In this document: positions 28,750 to 38,119 of the stretch, piece by piece
Numbering within the stretch: position 1 is the stretch's first letter
How the letters are laid out: each line of letters starts with the position of its first letter
Source: Flavobacteriales bacterium
GTDB lineage: Bacteria; Bacteroidota; Bacteroidia; Flavobacteriales; UBA7312
NCBI GenBank assembly: GCA_016779995.1
Contig: JADHMO010000007.1
Span: 37,440 to 101,439 of the forward strand
Direction of reading: 5' to 3'
Length of the DNA stretch: 64,000 bases
The notes under the pieces: generated by a model
What the model was told of the DNA's origin: nothing
The model's input: the letters and a program-made list of their open reading frames with translations, nothing else
The model's database searches: none
Translations under genes and position numbers: made by a program

Positions 28750-29162
28750 TTTTTTAAGCTTTCAAGAGCCAAACGATAACTATCTAATCCAAAACCACAA
28801 ATACTAGCTTTACAATATGGAGCTATTAAAGATTTTTTACGAAAATCTTCTCTGGAATATATATTTGAAATGTGTACCTCAATAACAGGTGAATTTATGG
28901 AAGATATGGCATCAGCGATAGCGACAGAGGTATGCGTATACCCTCCAGCATTTAGAATAATAGCATCGCTATCAAAGCCATTTTCATGAAGACAATTAAT
29001 AATTTCACCTTCTACATTACTCTGAAAATAGCTTATATTTATACTAGGAAAAGTTTGGCGTAATTCTTTTAAATATTCTTCGAATGATTGATCACCATAA
29101 ATACTTTTTTCTCTTACGCCTAATAAGTTTAAATTTGGTCCATTAACAATTACGACTTTCAT
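28746..29162 (-). CDS. aroQ: Type II 3-dehydroquinate dehydratase
   Basis: Third step of the shikimate pathway, removing water from 3-dehydroquinate; acts as a dodecamer. The true start is the ATG at 29162 (MKVVIVNGPNLNLLGVREKS), the canonical N-terminus; the longer frame to 29198 would run into the divergent xerD gene. Conserved parts: the active-site loop tyrosine in KSIYG, LNAGGYTHTSVAIADA and VIEVHISNIYSREDFR. 138 aa, normal. Confidence 0.95.
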   Translation of the reverse strand: MKVVIVNGPNLNLLGVREKSIYGDQSFEEYLKELRQTFPSINISYFQSNVEGEIINCLHENGFDSDAIILNAGGYTHTSVAIADAISSINSPVIEVHISNIYSREDFRKKSLIAPYCKASICGFGLDSYRLALESLKN

Positions 29163-29166
29163 AGTA

Positions 29167-29174
29167 CAAAAGTA
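29167..29174 (-). promoter_or_regulatory. Predicted -7 box of aroQ, leaderless arrangement
   Basis: Minus-strand TACTTTTG, exact TAnnTTTG, four bases before the aroQ ATG, in the 16-base gap between the divergent aroQ and xerD starts. Confidence 0.5.
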
Positions 29175-29178
29175 ATCA

Positions 29179-30078
29179 ATGAGTTGGAAAAATAACATAA
29201 ATGGCTTTCGTTCTTATTTGATGTTAGAGAGAAATCTATCAGAAAATTCTATTGAATCTTATGTAAGAGACGTCAATAAACTCGTTGACTATCTAGAAAT
29301 GAGCGATAATAAAGTTAGTGTTAAAAAAATAAATACTAGTGATTTGACCGCATTTATACGCTGGGTAGCAGAAATCGGAATGAGTGCTAGTACTCAGGCT
29401 AGAATACTATCTGGAATTAAAGCTTTTTTCAAATATTTAATATTAGAAGATGTCATTAGCAACGACCCTAGTAACCTAATTGAAGGACCAAAAAAAGGGC
29501 TGAAACTTCCTGATACCTTAAGTACTGAAGAAATTGACCAAATTATAAACGCTATTGATTTGAGCCACCCACAAGGACAACGCAATAAAGCTATTATAGA
29601 AACATTATACGGCTGTGGATTAAGGGTTTCGGAACTTATTAATTTAAAACTTTCCAATTGGTATAAAAAAGATGGGTTTATAAAAGTAATTGGAAAAGGT
29701 AACAAAGAACGATTGATTCCAATAGGTAATGTAACAGCTAAAGTACTGAATATATATGTTGACGAAGTCAGATGCCATCTAAGTATTCAAAAAGGACAGG
29801 AAGATTACATTTTCTTAAGTAAAAGAGGTAAAAATTTAAGTAGAGTATCCATCTTTAATATTGTTAAAGAACTTGCTGAAAAGGCACAAATAAAGAAAAA
29901 TATAAGTCCTCATACCTTTAGACATAGTTTTGCCACTGAATTAATAGAAAGAGGTGCTAATCTTAGAGCAGTACAAGAAATGCTTGGGCATGAATCCATT
30001 ACAACTACTCAACTTTACACACACATCAACAGAGAATTTTTAAGACAATCCATAATATCACATCATCCAAGGTCATAA
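29179..30078 (+). CDS. xerD: Tyrosine recombinase XerD-type (chromosome dimer resolution)
   Basis: Site-specific recombinase that resolves chromosome dimers at dif with its partner. All catalytic residues are present: R149 (GCGLRVSEL), K173 (GKGNKERL), H245 and R248 (HTFRHSFA), H271 (LGHESITTT) and the nucleophile Y280 (LYTH). SAM-like N-terminal domain present; 299 aa is the usual Xer length. The surrounding core genes and the absence of att repeats argue against an integrase of a mobile element. The MFS gene follows directly at the stop (TAAATG). Confidence 0.93.
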   Translation: MSWKNNINGFRSYLMLERNLSENSIESYVRDVNKLVDYLEMSDNKVSVKKINTSDLTAFIRWVAEIGMSASTQARILSGIKAFFKYLILEDVISNDPSNLIEGPKKGLKLPDTLSTEEIDQIINAIDLSHPQGQRNKAIIETLYGCGLRVSELINLKLSNWYKKDGFIKVIGKGNKERLIPIGNVTAKVLNIYVDEVRCHLSIQKGQEDYIFLSKRGKNLSRVSIFNIVKELAEKAQIKKNISPHTFRHSFATELIERGANLRAVQEMLGHESITTTQLYTHINREFLRQSIISHHPRS

Positions 30079-31251
30079 ATGAATATTTACTCTAACATCT
30101 GGAAACTTTACGTAATCAAAGGGTTGAAATGGTTTATGATAGTCATGCCTATTGTTGTGCTATTTTTTCAAGAAAATGGATTAAGTCTACAAGAGGTGAT
30201 GATTCTACAAGGTATATATTCCTTTATGGTGGCAGCAATGGAAATTCCTTCAGGCTATTTAGCCGATGTCTTTGGTAGAAAAAACACCTTGATATTAGGA
30301 GCAATTTTCTGTTTTTTTGGCTTTCTAATCATCAGCCTTTCATTCAGTTTTTGGTATTTTATCATTGGTGAAATTATTTTAGGTATTGGTTCGAGTTTTA
30401 TTTCTGGAGCAGATTCGGCTATTTTATATGATTCTCTTGCTGAAAGCAAAAAAGAAAATGAATACACTAAAGTTGAAGGTGTAGCTTATGGTATAGGAAA
30501 CTTTTCAGAGGCTATTGCAGGAATTTGTGGAGGTTTATTAGCAGAAATATCTTTACGATTGCCTTGGGAAGTTCAAGTTGTTGTAGCAGGGCTCATTATA
30601 CCATTTACATTTTTATTAATAGAGCCTAAAGAACATCAACAAAATAAACTACCTAAGAGTTTCAAAGCTATATGGCAAGTTGTTAAATTTTCTCTAGTAG
30701 AAAACAAATTACTGAAGTGGTTGATAATCCTATCGTCATCTATTGGCTTTGCTACCCTATCCCTAGCATGGTTTGCACAACCTTATTTTAAAAGTATAGA
30801 TATGCCCTTAAAATACTTTGGATTTGCTTGGGCGTATTTAAACCTAACTACTGGCTTTTCCTCTATAAACGCTTATAGATTGCAAAGGTTATTGTCTAAA
30901 AATAGTTTTTTGATTTTCATAAGTTTAGGCATAAGCATATCTATTTTTTTAATTTCAAAATCAACAGCCATATTGGGATTAATTTTGATTACGACAGTAT
31001 ATATGATTAGAGGGTTCGCTACTCCTGTAATGAGAACATATATAAACGATATAACACCTTCTAATATGAGAGCAACTGTCTTGTCTATAAGAAGTTTTTG
31101 TATTAGAGTAACCTTTGCTGTTATGGCACCACTTATGGGCTGGATTGCCGACATTTATACTCTAGGACAAAGTTTTTTATTGTTAGGAATAATTGTTGGA
31201 ATTACTAGCTTATTGGCTAGTTTGAAATTAAAAGCCTTATCTAACAATTAA
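30079..31251 (+). CDS. MFS transporter
   Basis: A 390-residue polytopic membrane protein with about 12 hydrophobic segments. The MFS loop motif is seen as GYLADVFGRKNTL between helices 2 and 3, and a second-half equivalent near the C-terminus (MAPLMGWIADIYTLG). Probably exports a small molecule; substrate cannot be inferred. It begins right after xerD and its 3' end overlaps the convergent T9SS cargo gene by 15 bases. Confidence 0.88.
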   Translation: MNIYSNIWKLYVIKGLKWFMIVMPIVVLFFQENGLSLQEVMILQGIYSFMVAAMEIPSGYLADVFGRKNTLILGAIFCFFGFLIISLSFSFWYFIIGEIILGIGSSFISGADSAILYDSLAESKKENEYTKVEGVAYGIGNFSEAIAGICGGLLAEISLRLPWEVQVVVAGLIIPFTFLLIEPKEHQQNKLPKSFKAIWQVVKFSLVENKLLKWLIILSSSIGFATLSLAWFAQPYFKSIDMPLKYFGFAWAYLNLTTGFSSINAYRLQRLLSKNSFLIFISLGISISIFLISKSTAILGLILITTVYMIRGFATPVMRTYINDITPSNMRATVLSIRSFCIRVTFAVMAPLMGWIADIYTLGQSFLLLGIIVGITSLLASLKLKALSNN

Positions 31252-32682
31252 TTGCTCTACCCTACTTTTACCATCACTGATTATTTCCACGAAATACAAA
31301 CCTTGGGATAATTGACTAACATCTATACTATTGGAAGGGTTTTCATCAAATACCATCAATTGTCCTTTAGTGTCAAATATTTTAACCGCTTTCAAATTTT
31401 CAACCATCAAATTCACAATAGAAAATGTAGGATTAGGATAAAACAAACTAACATTATCAAAAGTTGCAATAGTATTTGCACAATCAATGTTAAAATCAAA
31501 TTGATTAAACGTATCATCATTTAACTCAGAAAAAACAGTTACATCAAACTGTAATAAAGAAGGGCTAGGATTCATAAAAATTCCTGTTAGGTTGATATCT
31601 AAACTGTTGCCAGAAGTATAAGAATTATTATCAGAAGGAGAAACAATAGACATTTCTACACCTCCACCTTCTATATTTTCAATAGTAAAAGAAAATTGAG
31701 TTTCATTATCATCATTGACTAAATCAATTTCAATTGAATTCTCGACAGAATTAATTTCACTAATTTCTAGTGAATATTCGTTATTAATAAAGTTATTGAT
31801 GCCTGCAATAATAGTTGCATTTCCCACATTTTGCCCTATTTCCAAATTATCTAGATTTATATAGCCCAAATTTGAAGTAACAGAAGTTGATTGAATATCT
31901 GGCTCGTTTAAGCCTTGCTCTGTTATGAAATTTATATCTGATAACTCCTCACAAATTAATGATGATAGGGAAATATTGATTTCTGGAGTAAAGGCCTCAG
32001 CTACAAAATTGCCTATATAAAAGGTATCTCTAACAGACCACTCTGAATAATAACTTTGATTTTGAGAACAATAAGCCCTAACTCTCCATTCATAATAATT
32101 ATCATGTTCGAGATTTGCTCCTATTGTTCTAGAGTTAATGGTGCTATCCATATTGGAAACATTTGTCCAAATAGTATCATTTACATTTTTGTATGTAAGT
32201 AAAAAATGATCAACACCCATTCCAAGCATAGAATCCCAATGAGTATCAGCAAAACCTGTTACCTCAGTAACAATAATATTGTCAGAATAAGTATTAGTAG
32301 GTTCAGGACACTCAACGTATTCCAATGTTGTAAACGTATCTACAACAGACCATTCTGAAGCTATTAGATTATTTTCAGAACAATAAGCAGCTACTCTCCA
32401 CTCATAAGTAGTATTATAATCTAATAAGCCTATCACCTTGTAGGTAGAACTACTATCTAAATTCGCTAAATTATTCCACTGCAAAGAATCCACATTTCTA
32501 TAATTAACAATAAAATGATGAACTCCTGTTCCTAATAAAGACTCCCAATTTGCATTTACAGAAGCATATGATGAATTAAAAGTATAATTATCAGTAAAAA
32601 GTCCAGTGGGCTGAGGACAGTCTTGAGAAAACAAATGAGTTGTGATAAATAACAATAAAATAGGTAATAAACGAAACTTCAT
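31237..32682 (-). CDS. T9SS-exported protein with two fibronectin type III-like domains
   Basis: Signal peptide (PILLLFITTHLFSQ), then two homologous FnIII-like modules: about 24-118 (CPQPTGLFTDN...TYEWRVAAYCS) and about 124-222 (CPEPTNTYSDN...YYEWRVRAYCS), each ending in the YEWRV(A/R)AYC core. A beta-rich region follows and then a T9SS type A sorting domain (LFYPNPTFSIVNLMVENLKAV...GLYFVEIISDGKSRV). The same FnIII family (TGLFADN...YEWSMRAR) recurs at the right edge of the window, so the two proteins are module relatives. Function unknown, probably adhesion. Confidence 0.87.
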   Translation of the reverse strand: MKFRLLPILLLFITTHLFSQDCPQPTGLFTDNYTFNSSYASVNANWESLLGTGVHHFIVNYRNVDSLQWNNLANLDSSSTYKVIGLLDYNTTYEWRVAAYCSENNLIASEWSVVDTFTTLEYVECPEPTNTYSDNIIVTEVTGFADTHWDSMLGMGVDHFLLTYKNVNDTIWTNVSNMDSTINSRTIGANLEHDNYYEWRVRAYCSQNQSYYSEWSVRDTFYIGNFVAEAFTPEINISLSSLICEELSDINFITEQGLNEPDIQSTSVTSNLGYINLDNLEIGQNVGNATIIAGINNFINNEYSLEISEINSVENSIEIDLVNDDNETQFSFTIENIEGGGVEMSIVSPSDNNSYTSGNSLDINLTGIFMNPSPSLLQFDVTVFSELNDDTFNQFDFNIDCANTIATFDNVSLFYPNPTFSIVNLMVENLKAVKIFDTKGQLMVFDENPSNSIDVSQLSQGLYFVEIISDGKSRVEQLIVR

Positions 32683-32698
32683 AATAAGAATAGGTTAA

Positions 32699-32721
32699 AT
32701 GATTAACACAAAGTTAATCAT
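32699..32721 (-). promoter_or_regulatory. Promoter with overlapping palindrome (possible operator)
   Basis: Minus-strand -7 box TAACTTTG at 32709-32716, inside a perfect 9-bp inverted repeat ATGATTAAC / GTTAATCAT (32699-32707, 32713-32721) upstream of the FnIII/T9SS gene. Confidence 0.45.
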
Positions 32722-32778
32722 AATTAAAAAATAAATAGAAATGATTTTAATAAAAGATAAATGACATCTGTAAATTAG

Positions 32779-32786
32779 TATTTTTG
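32779..32786 (+). promoter_or_regulatory. Predicted -7 box of the aminotransferase gene
   Basis: TATTTTTG, exact TAnnTTTG, 28 bases before the ATG at 32815. No clear -33. Confidence 0.45.
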
Positions 32787-32814
32787 CAACTAATTATAAA
32801 TTATAATCTCAACA

Positions 32815-34008
32815 ATGCAACAAGTTTCAAATCGTCTAAAACAATTGTCAGAATCAGCTACTCTAGCAATGGCAAGAATGAGTCGTGAGCTAAAAGCTCA
32901 GGGACACAATGTAATCGCACTTAGTCTGGGTGAGCCAGATTTTGACACTCCAGAATTTATCAAAGAGTCTGCCAAAAATGCGATTGATAACAACTACTCT
33001 CACTACACTCCTGTTCCTGGTTTAGTAGAACTAAGAGAAGCCATAAGTAAAAAATTGAAAAGAGATAATAAATTAGACTACAGTGCTGATCAAATTGTTG
33101 TATCAACCGGAGCTAAACAATCAATAGCTAACGTTTGTTTAAGTTTATTAAATTCAGGCGATGAAGTTATTCTTCCTGCTCCATATTGGGTAAGTTACTA
33201 TGAACTAGTTAAACTAGGAGAAGCAACACCAATAGTCGTAAAAAGTAGTATCGACAATGACTTTAAAATGAGTCCACAAGACTTAGAAAACGCTATTACG
33301 CCAAATACTAAAATGATAATTTTCAGTTCACCTTGTAATCCAAGTGGAACAGTATATAGTCAACAAGAACTTGAAGAATTAGCCAAAGTGTTGGAAAAAT
33401 ACCCAAATATATTTGTGGTAAGCGATGAAATATACGAACTCATTAATTTCGGAGTTGAGCATTTCAGTATAGCAAGAATAGAATCCATAAGAGATAGAGT
33501 CATTACGGTTAATGGAGTTTCCAAAGGCTTTGCAATGACTGGATGGAGAGTTGGCTATATTGCAGCCCCACAATGGATAGCTAGTGCCTGTAATAAAATA
33601 CAAGGTCAAGTGACTTCGGCAACTTGTGCAATTGCTCAAAAGGCTACAGAAACAGCTATGTTAGCCTCACCATCTGAAGTAGAGCATATGAGAATAGCAT
33701 TTCACAAAAGAAGAGATTTAATGTTAAAAATGCTATCTGAAATACCTGGAATAAAAACCAACACACCAGATGGTGCGTTTTATATCTTCCCTGACATATC
33801 TCATTATTTCGGCAAAAGTGATGGTCAAAAAACAATTTCAAACTCTAGTGACTTCTGTATGTATATTCTAAACGATGCCCACGTAGCCTTAGTGGCTGGT
33901 GAAGCTTTTGGCTCACCTAATTGCGTTAGGATTTCTTATGCTGCATCTGAAGAAAACCTTATCGAAGCAGTAAAAAGAATGAAAAAATCATTAGCAAAAC
34001 TTCAATAA
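32815..34008 (+). CDS. Class I/II PLP aminotransferase, aspartate aminotransferase type
   Basis: A fold-type I aminotransferase of the bacterial Ib aspartate aminotransferase group, which transfers the amino group of aspartate (or aromatic/other amino acids) to 2-oxoglutarate. LGEPDFDTPEFIK, SPCNPSGTVYS, VVSDEIYE and the PLP lysine K237 in VNGVSKGFAMTGWRVGY are all present; 397 aa is normal. Substrate preference is not certain from sequence. The next gene begins four bases after its stop. Confidence 0.92.
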   Translation: MQQVSNRLKQLSESATLAMARMSRELKAQGHNVIALSLGEPDFDTPEFIKESAKNAIDNNYSHYTPVPGLVELREAISKKLKRDNKLDYSADQIVVSTGAKQSIANVCLSLLNSGDEVILPAPYWVSYYELVKLGEATPIVVKSSIDNDFKMSPQDLENAITPNTKMIIFSSPCNPSGTVYSQQELEELAKVLEKYPNIFVVSDEIYELINFGVEHFSIARIESIRDRVITVNGVSKGFAMTGWRVGYIAAPQWIASACNKIQGQVTSATCAIAQKATETAMLASPSEVEHMRIAFHKRRDLMLKMLSEIPGIKTNTPDGAFYIFPDISHYFGKSDGQKTISNSSDFCMYILNDAHVALVAGEAFGSPNCVRISYAASEENLIEAVKRMKKSLAKLQ

Positions 34009-34012
34009 AATA

Positions 34013-34978
34013 GTGAATACAAATTGGCATAGCATTTTCAATGATTTTAAAAAATTTAAAGTTTTAATTGTTGGCGATGCTATGATTGATTCCTATATGT
34101 GGGGCTCTATAAATAGACAATCTCCTGAGGCTCCTATACCGATTGTAGATATTGAAAAGTATGAAAAAAGACTAGGTGGAGCTGCCAATGTAGCATCACA
34201 CATTAAAGCTCTGGGAGCTACTCCTATACTCTGCTCTGTCATAGGAAATGAGGATAAAGGTTTTTTTGATTTGATGAAGAGTGAAAACCTTTCGACTAAA
34301 GGCATTTTGCAAGAAGAAAGGAAAACGACTGTCAAAACTAGAATAATTAGTGAAAACAAACATCAATTAAGAGTCGATGAAGAAGACACTTTCCCAATTG
34401 TTAATGAATCTGATTTCATAAAACACTCAATTGATTTGATGAGTAAAGTACATGTAGTTATTTTTCAAGATTATAATAAAGGAGTACTCACAAAACATGT
34501 TATAACTAGTTTAGTCGAATTTGCCACAAAAAAACAGATACCCACTTTAGTAGATCCAAAAAAAGAAAATTACTGGCAATACAAAGGAGTTAATCTTTTT
34601 AAACCAAATGCTAAAGAGCTAATTGAAAGTAATTCTGAAACTGAAGCACTAAGTCTAGATAATATTTCAAAAATAGTCACTAAGCAAAGAAAACAACTTA
34701 ACGCTAAGTCGTTTCTTCTCACTTTATCAGAAAAAGGTGTGTTTTTTCAAACCGAAAATGACGAACACCACTACCCCGCATACAAAAGAACAATTCTTGA
34801 TGTATCAGGTGCAGGTGATGCTGTTATTGCTACTGCAGCTTTAGCTTTAGCTCAAAAACTAGATTATCATATTTTGGCGCAACTAGCCAATTTAGCGGGT
34901 GGATTATCTTGCGAGAAAGTTGGTGTTAACTCTATTGACAGGGAAAATTTATTAAACGAGGCTATTCGTTTAATATAG
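34013..34978 (+). CDS. D-glycero-beta-D-manno-heptose-7-phosphate kinase (HldE/RfaE kinase domain)
   Basis: A PfkB/ribokinase-family sugar kinase corresponding to the N-terminal half of E. coli HldE; here it stands alone without the cytidylyltransferase half, as often in Bacteroidota. Features: VGDAMIDSYMWG, RLGGAANVA, DYNKGVL and the catalytic anion hole DVSGAGDAVIATAALAL. It starts with GTG at 34013, four bases after the aminotransferase stop. The second enzyme for ADP-heptose is not in this window. Its 3' end overlaps the K+ channel gene by 17 bases. Confidence 0.9.
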   Translation: MNTNWHSIFNDFKKFKVLIVGDAMIDSYMWGSINRQSPEAPIPIVDIEKYEKRLGGAANVASHIKALGATPILCSVIGNEDKGFFDLMKSENLSTKGILQEERKTTVKTRIISENKHQLRVDEEDTFPIVNESDFIKHSIDLMSKVHVVIFQDYNKGVLTKHVITSLVEFATKKQIPTLVDPKKENYWQYKGVNLFKPNAKELIESNSETEALSLDNISKIVTKQRKQLNAKSFLLTLSEKGVFFQTENDEHHYPAYKRTILDVSGAGDAVIATAALALAQKLDYHILAQLANLAGGLSCEKVGVNSIDRENLLNEAIRLI

Positions 34979-35759
34979 AGCCACAAAATTTACAATGCTT
35001 AGCATCTAAATCATGTCCTTCTTTAGAACAAAACCTACAAGTTTGTGTCGTTACCTTACTAGAAGACTTTGCTATTGCAGCAGTAACAATACCCGTAGGA
35101 ACAGCAATTATTCCATAACCAAGTATCATAATAATAGAAGCTAAAAACTTACCAAATGTTGTTACTGGAACTACATCTCCATAACCTACCGTGGTTAGAG
35201 TAACAACCGACCAATAGATGGATTTAGGTATATTTTCAAAACCGTTCTTTTGTCCTTCAACAATGTACATTAAAGTACCTAAAATGATAACAATCAAAAT
35301 AACCGACAGCAAGAAAACTATAATTTTTGGCCTAGAGGATTTTAGAGCTATTTGCATAATATTTGCACCTCTCAAATATCGAGACAATTTAAACACTCTA
35401 AATATCCTAATAAGACGGATGGCTCTAATATCTACTAGTACATGTATAGGAGGATATATAAAGACCAAGTAAGTAGGGATAATTGATAAAAAATCAATAA
35501 TTCCCATAAATGAAAAGATGTACTTGAAAGGTTTTTTAATAGAATAAATTCTGAGTATATATTCGATAGTAAATAATATAGTAAATACCCATTCAGAAAA
35601 CGTCAAAAGATTACCATATTCACTTTCAATACTTTCAACACTACTGAGAATTACGCCTAATACTGATATAAGAATGGCAATTAACAGTATAACATCAAAA
35701 AGTTTACCTTTTTTAGTATCTGCTTCAAAAATAATTTCGTGAAGTCTATCTTTTGTCAT
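34962..35759 (-). CDS. Voltage-gated K+ channel family protein with C-terminal zinc ribbon
   Basis: A six-transmembrane single-subunit cation channel. S4 is a positively charged helix (RAIRLIRIFRVFKLSRYLR), and the pore loop carries the potassium filter in VVTLTTVGYGDVVPVT. The C-terminus adds a cytoplasmic zinc ribbon (CRFC...CKFC, C-x2-C-x10-C-x2-C). 265 aa is the usual length of this bacterial Kv-like group, in which I know this zinc-ribbon tail to occur. It is convergent with the heptose kinase and divergent from the SLC12-like transporter. Confidence 0.9.
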   Translation of the reverse strand: MTKDRLHEIIFEADTKKGKLFDVILLIAILISVLGVILSSVESIESEYGNLLTFSEWVFTILFTIEYILRIYSIKKPFKYIFSFMGIIDFLSIIPTYLVFIYPPIHVLVDIRAIRLIRIFRVFKLSRYLRGANIMQIALKSSRPKIIVFLLSVILIVIILGTLMYIVEGQKNGFENIPKSIYWSVVTLTTVGYGDVVPVTTFGKFLASIIMILGYGIIAVPTGIVTAAIAKSSSKVTTQTCRFCSKEGHDLDAKHCKFCGSILNE

Positions 35760-35839
35760 AGTTCAGCGAATTTAATAACTATTTTGTATACATCTTGATT
35801 TTTTATTTTTATAAATTTGAAAAATTTTCAAAGGAGACT

Positions 35840-38077
35840 ATGCCAAGAAAGATAAAAGAAAATCGAGGACAATTTGGAACTACACCCGTTTTTATGGCCT
35901 CCATCAGTACTATTTTAGGTGCTATTCTATTTTTACGCTTTGGCTATGCCGTAGGAAATGTTGGCTTTTTTGGTGCTATAGCAATTATCATTTTAGGTCA
36001 TGCTGTTACTATACCAACTGCTCTAGCAGTAGCTGAAATTGCTACTAATAGAAAAGTAGAAGGTGGTGGAGATTATTATGTGATTTCTAGATCATTTGGG
36101 CTAAATATTGGTGCAGCTATTGGAATTGCACTATTTCTATCTCAAGCTATAAGTGTCTCTTTTTATATCATTGCTTTTGCCGAATCTTTCATTCCTTTTG
36201 GTCAATATTTAAACGAGACATACAATCTTGGGCTATTGGGTGATTTTTTAGAAGATAGAAAAGCAATAGGATTAATCTCAATGTCTCTTTTATCCCTACT
36301 TATTATTTCAAAAGGAGCAGATTTAGGAGTAAAAGCCTTATATGTTGTGGCCTCAGTTATATTAGTTTCTCTACTATTTTTCTTCTTTGGGGAAAGTCAA
36401 ATCGACTGGAAACAAGTTAACTTCTTTTCTAAAGTAGAAAATGCTGATAATTTCTTTTACGTCTTTACCATTATATTTCCTGCTTTTACTGGAATTTCTG
36501 CAGGACTTGGTTTATCTGGTGATTTAAAAGAACCTAGAAAATCCATACCAAGAGGAACAATTATTGCAACTGTTCTTGGAGCAATAATTTATGTTTTGGT
36601 GGCTTTCAAATTGACTATTTCCACCGACTTAGACAATCTTGCCAATAATCAACTAGTAATGAGTGACATAGCAATTTGGGGACCAATAATTCCTATTGGA
36701 CTAGCTTGTGCTGCTATTTCATCTGCCTTAGGTTCAATTATTGTAGCACCTAGAACACTACAAGCATTAGGGAGAGATAGGATTTTTCCTTACAAAAAAT
36801 TGGATTTTTGGTTAGCTAAGGGAAAAAAAGAAAATAATGAACCTTTAAATGGCACACTAGTAACCTGCGTTATAGCCTTTTTCTTTATTTATATTGGAGA
36901 TATCAACTTCGTTGCTCGTATTATATCTATGTTTTTTATGGTAACATACGGAGCAATTTGTCTGATATCATTTTTAGAACATTTTTCAGGAGACCCCTCC
37001 TATCGACCTGTATTTAAATCTAGATGGTACATCTCTTTATTAGGAGCAATACTATCACTATGGCTTATGTTCAAAATGGATACTTTGTTCGCTTTTCTGT
37101 CTATAGTTATTATGATTACTTTCTACTATTTCATCAGTAAAAAGTCTTCTGATAAAAGAGAGTTTGTAAACCTCTTTAAAGATGTGTTAGAGCAAGTAGC
37201 TAGACAATTACAAATATTTTTGCAACGGAAAAATGACAGCAACGTTTCCTCTAATGTTCATTGGCGTCCGTTTGTAGTGAGTATTAGTGACGCTTCATTG
37301 ACAAGAAAAAGTGCATTTGATATTACTCGATGGATAGCACACAAATATGGTTTTGGAACATACATACACTTTATCAAGGGTTACTTGAGTAAACAAACTT
37401 TTGAGGAATCAAAAGATATCAAACATCAACTCATAGAAGGCAAAAGAACAAATGTCTATGTAGATACTCTCATTTCGCCATCGTATACATCAGCTCTTGC
37501 TCAAGTAGTACAATTATCAAGTATTTCGGGTTCAGAAAACAACCTGATACTACTAGAATATGGAGAATCTGATAAAGAATCTTTCGAAGATGTAATGAGT
37601 AACTTTAATTTACTTTATACAACTGGCTATGATGTAGTCATAATGCGCTCTAATGATAAAAAAGTTGACAAAAAAGAAGAAATACATATTTGGATATCAT
37701 CAAGAGACTATGAAAATTCAAATATGATGATTCTATTAGGTTACATTATCTTAGGTCATCCGGAGTGGAAAATGGCTCAAATAAAAGTTTTTACTATATA
37801 CCCTAAAGATAAATTCGAAGAATACAAAAACCAAATGTTTGATTACATAGAGTCAGGACGACTTCCAATATCGCCTAGAAATATGAAAATGGTTCCTCAC
37901 GATGAGGACGTAAGTATCAAGGAAATCATAAACAAACGCTCTTCAAATTCAGATTTGACAATTATTGGCTTTAGAGGGGAATTGGTGAAAAAACAAAAGC
38001 TCGATATTTTTGAAGGTTACGATAGCTTAGGTAATATCTTGTTTGTAAACAGTATCAACAAGAAAGATATTGAGTAA
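35840..38077 (+). CDS. SLC12/APC-type cation-chloride or amino acid transporter
   Basis: A 745-residue permease related to Na-K-Cl cotransporters. I start it at 35840 (MPRKIKENRGQFGTTP), since the extra 15 codons back to 35795 have no support and lack conserved features. The N-terminal ~430 residues hold about 12 membrane helices, with the signature TPVFMASISTILGAILFLR and AEIATNRKVEGGGDYYVISR; the last ~300 are a soluble SLC12-like C-terminal domain. An AAGGAG lies only three bases before the ATG, so it may or may not act as a Shine-Dalgarno, rare in this phylum. Confidence 0.85.
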   Translation: MPRKIKENRGQFGTTPVFMASISTILGAILFLRFGYAVGNVGFFGAIAIIILGHAVTIPTALAVAEIATNRKVEGGGDYYVISRSFGLNIGAAIGIALFLSQAISVSFYIIAFAESFIPFGQYLNETYNLGLLGDFLEDRKAIGLISMSLLSLLIISKGADLGVKALYVVASVILVSLLFFFFGESQIDWKQVNFFSKVENADNFFYVFTIIFPAFTGISAGLGLSGDLKEPRKSIPRGTIIATVLGAIIYVLVAFKLTISTDLDNLANNQLVMSDIAIWGPIIPIGLACAAISSALGSIIVAPRTLQALGRDRIFPYKKLDFWLAKGKKENNEPLNGTLVTCVIAFFFIYIGDINFVARIISMFFMVTYGAICLISFLEHFSGDPSYRPVFKSRWYISLLGAILSLWLMFKMDTLFAFLSIVIMITFYYFISKKSSDKREFVNLFKDVLEQVARQLQIFLQRKNDSNVSSNVHWRPFVVSISDASLTRKSAFDITRWIAHKYGFGTYIHFIKGYLSKQTFEESKDIKHQLIEGKRTNVYVDTLISPSYTSALAQVVQLSSISGSENNLILLEYGESDKESFEDVMSNFNLLYTTGYDVVIMRSNDKKVDKKEEIHIWISSRDYENSNMMILLGYIILGHPEWKMAQIKVFTIYPKDKFEEYKNQMFDYIESGRLPISPRNMKMVPHDEDVSIKEIINKRSSNSDLTIIGFRGELVKKQKLDIFEGYDSLGNILFVNSINKKDIE

Positions 38078-38101
38078 AAGAATAGTATTTAGCTATCTTT
38101 G
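38070..38101 (+). promoter_or_regulatory. Predicted promoter of menG
   Basis: -7 TATCTTTG at 38094-38101 and possible -33 TTG at 38070-38072, 21 bases apart. The -7 covers the upstream TTG start at 38099, which argues for initiation at 38120. Confidence 0.55.
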
Positions 38102-38119
38102 TACCCTAAAATTTTAAAA

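Noticed and set aside
29179..30078. Tyrosine recombinase as mobile-element integrase
   Set aside because: It has the XerD length and motifs, lies between core genes, and no att-like direct repeats or cargo were seen.
34962..35759. Zinc ribbon on the K+ channel as a novel fusion
   Set aside because: I recall the same C-terminal ribbon in many bacterial channels of this group, so it is not new.
35831..35839. Strong Shine-Dalgarno for the SLC12-like gene
   Set aside because: AAGGAG is present but only three bases from the ATG, too close to be convincing, and the phylum rarely uses it.
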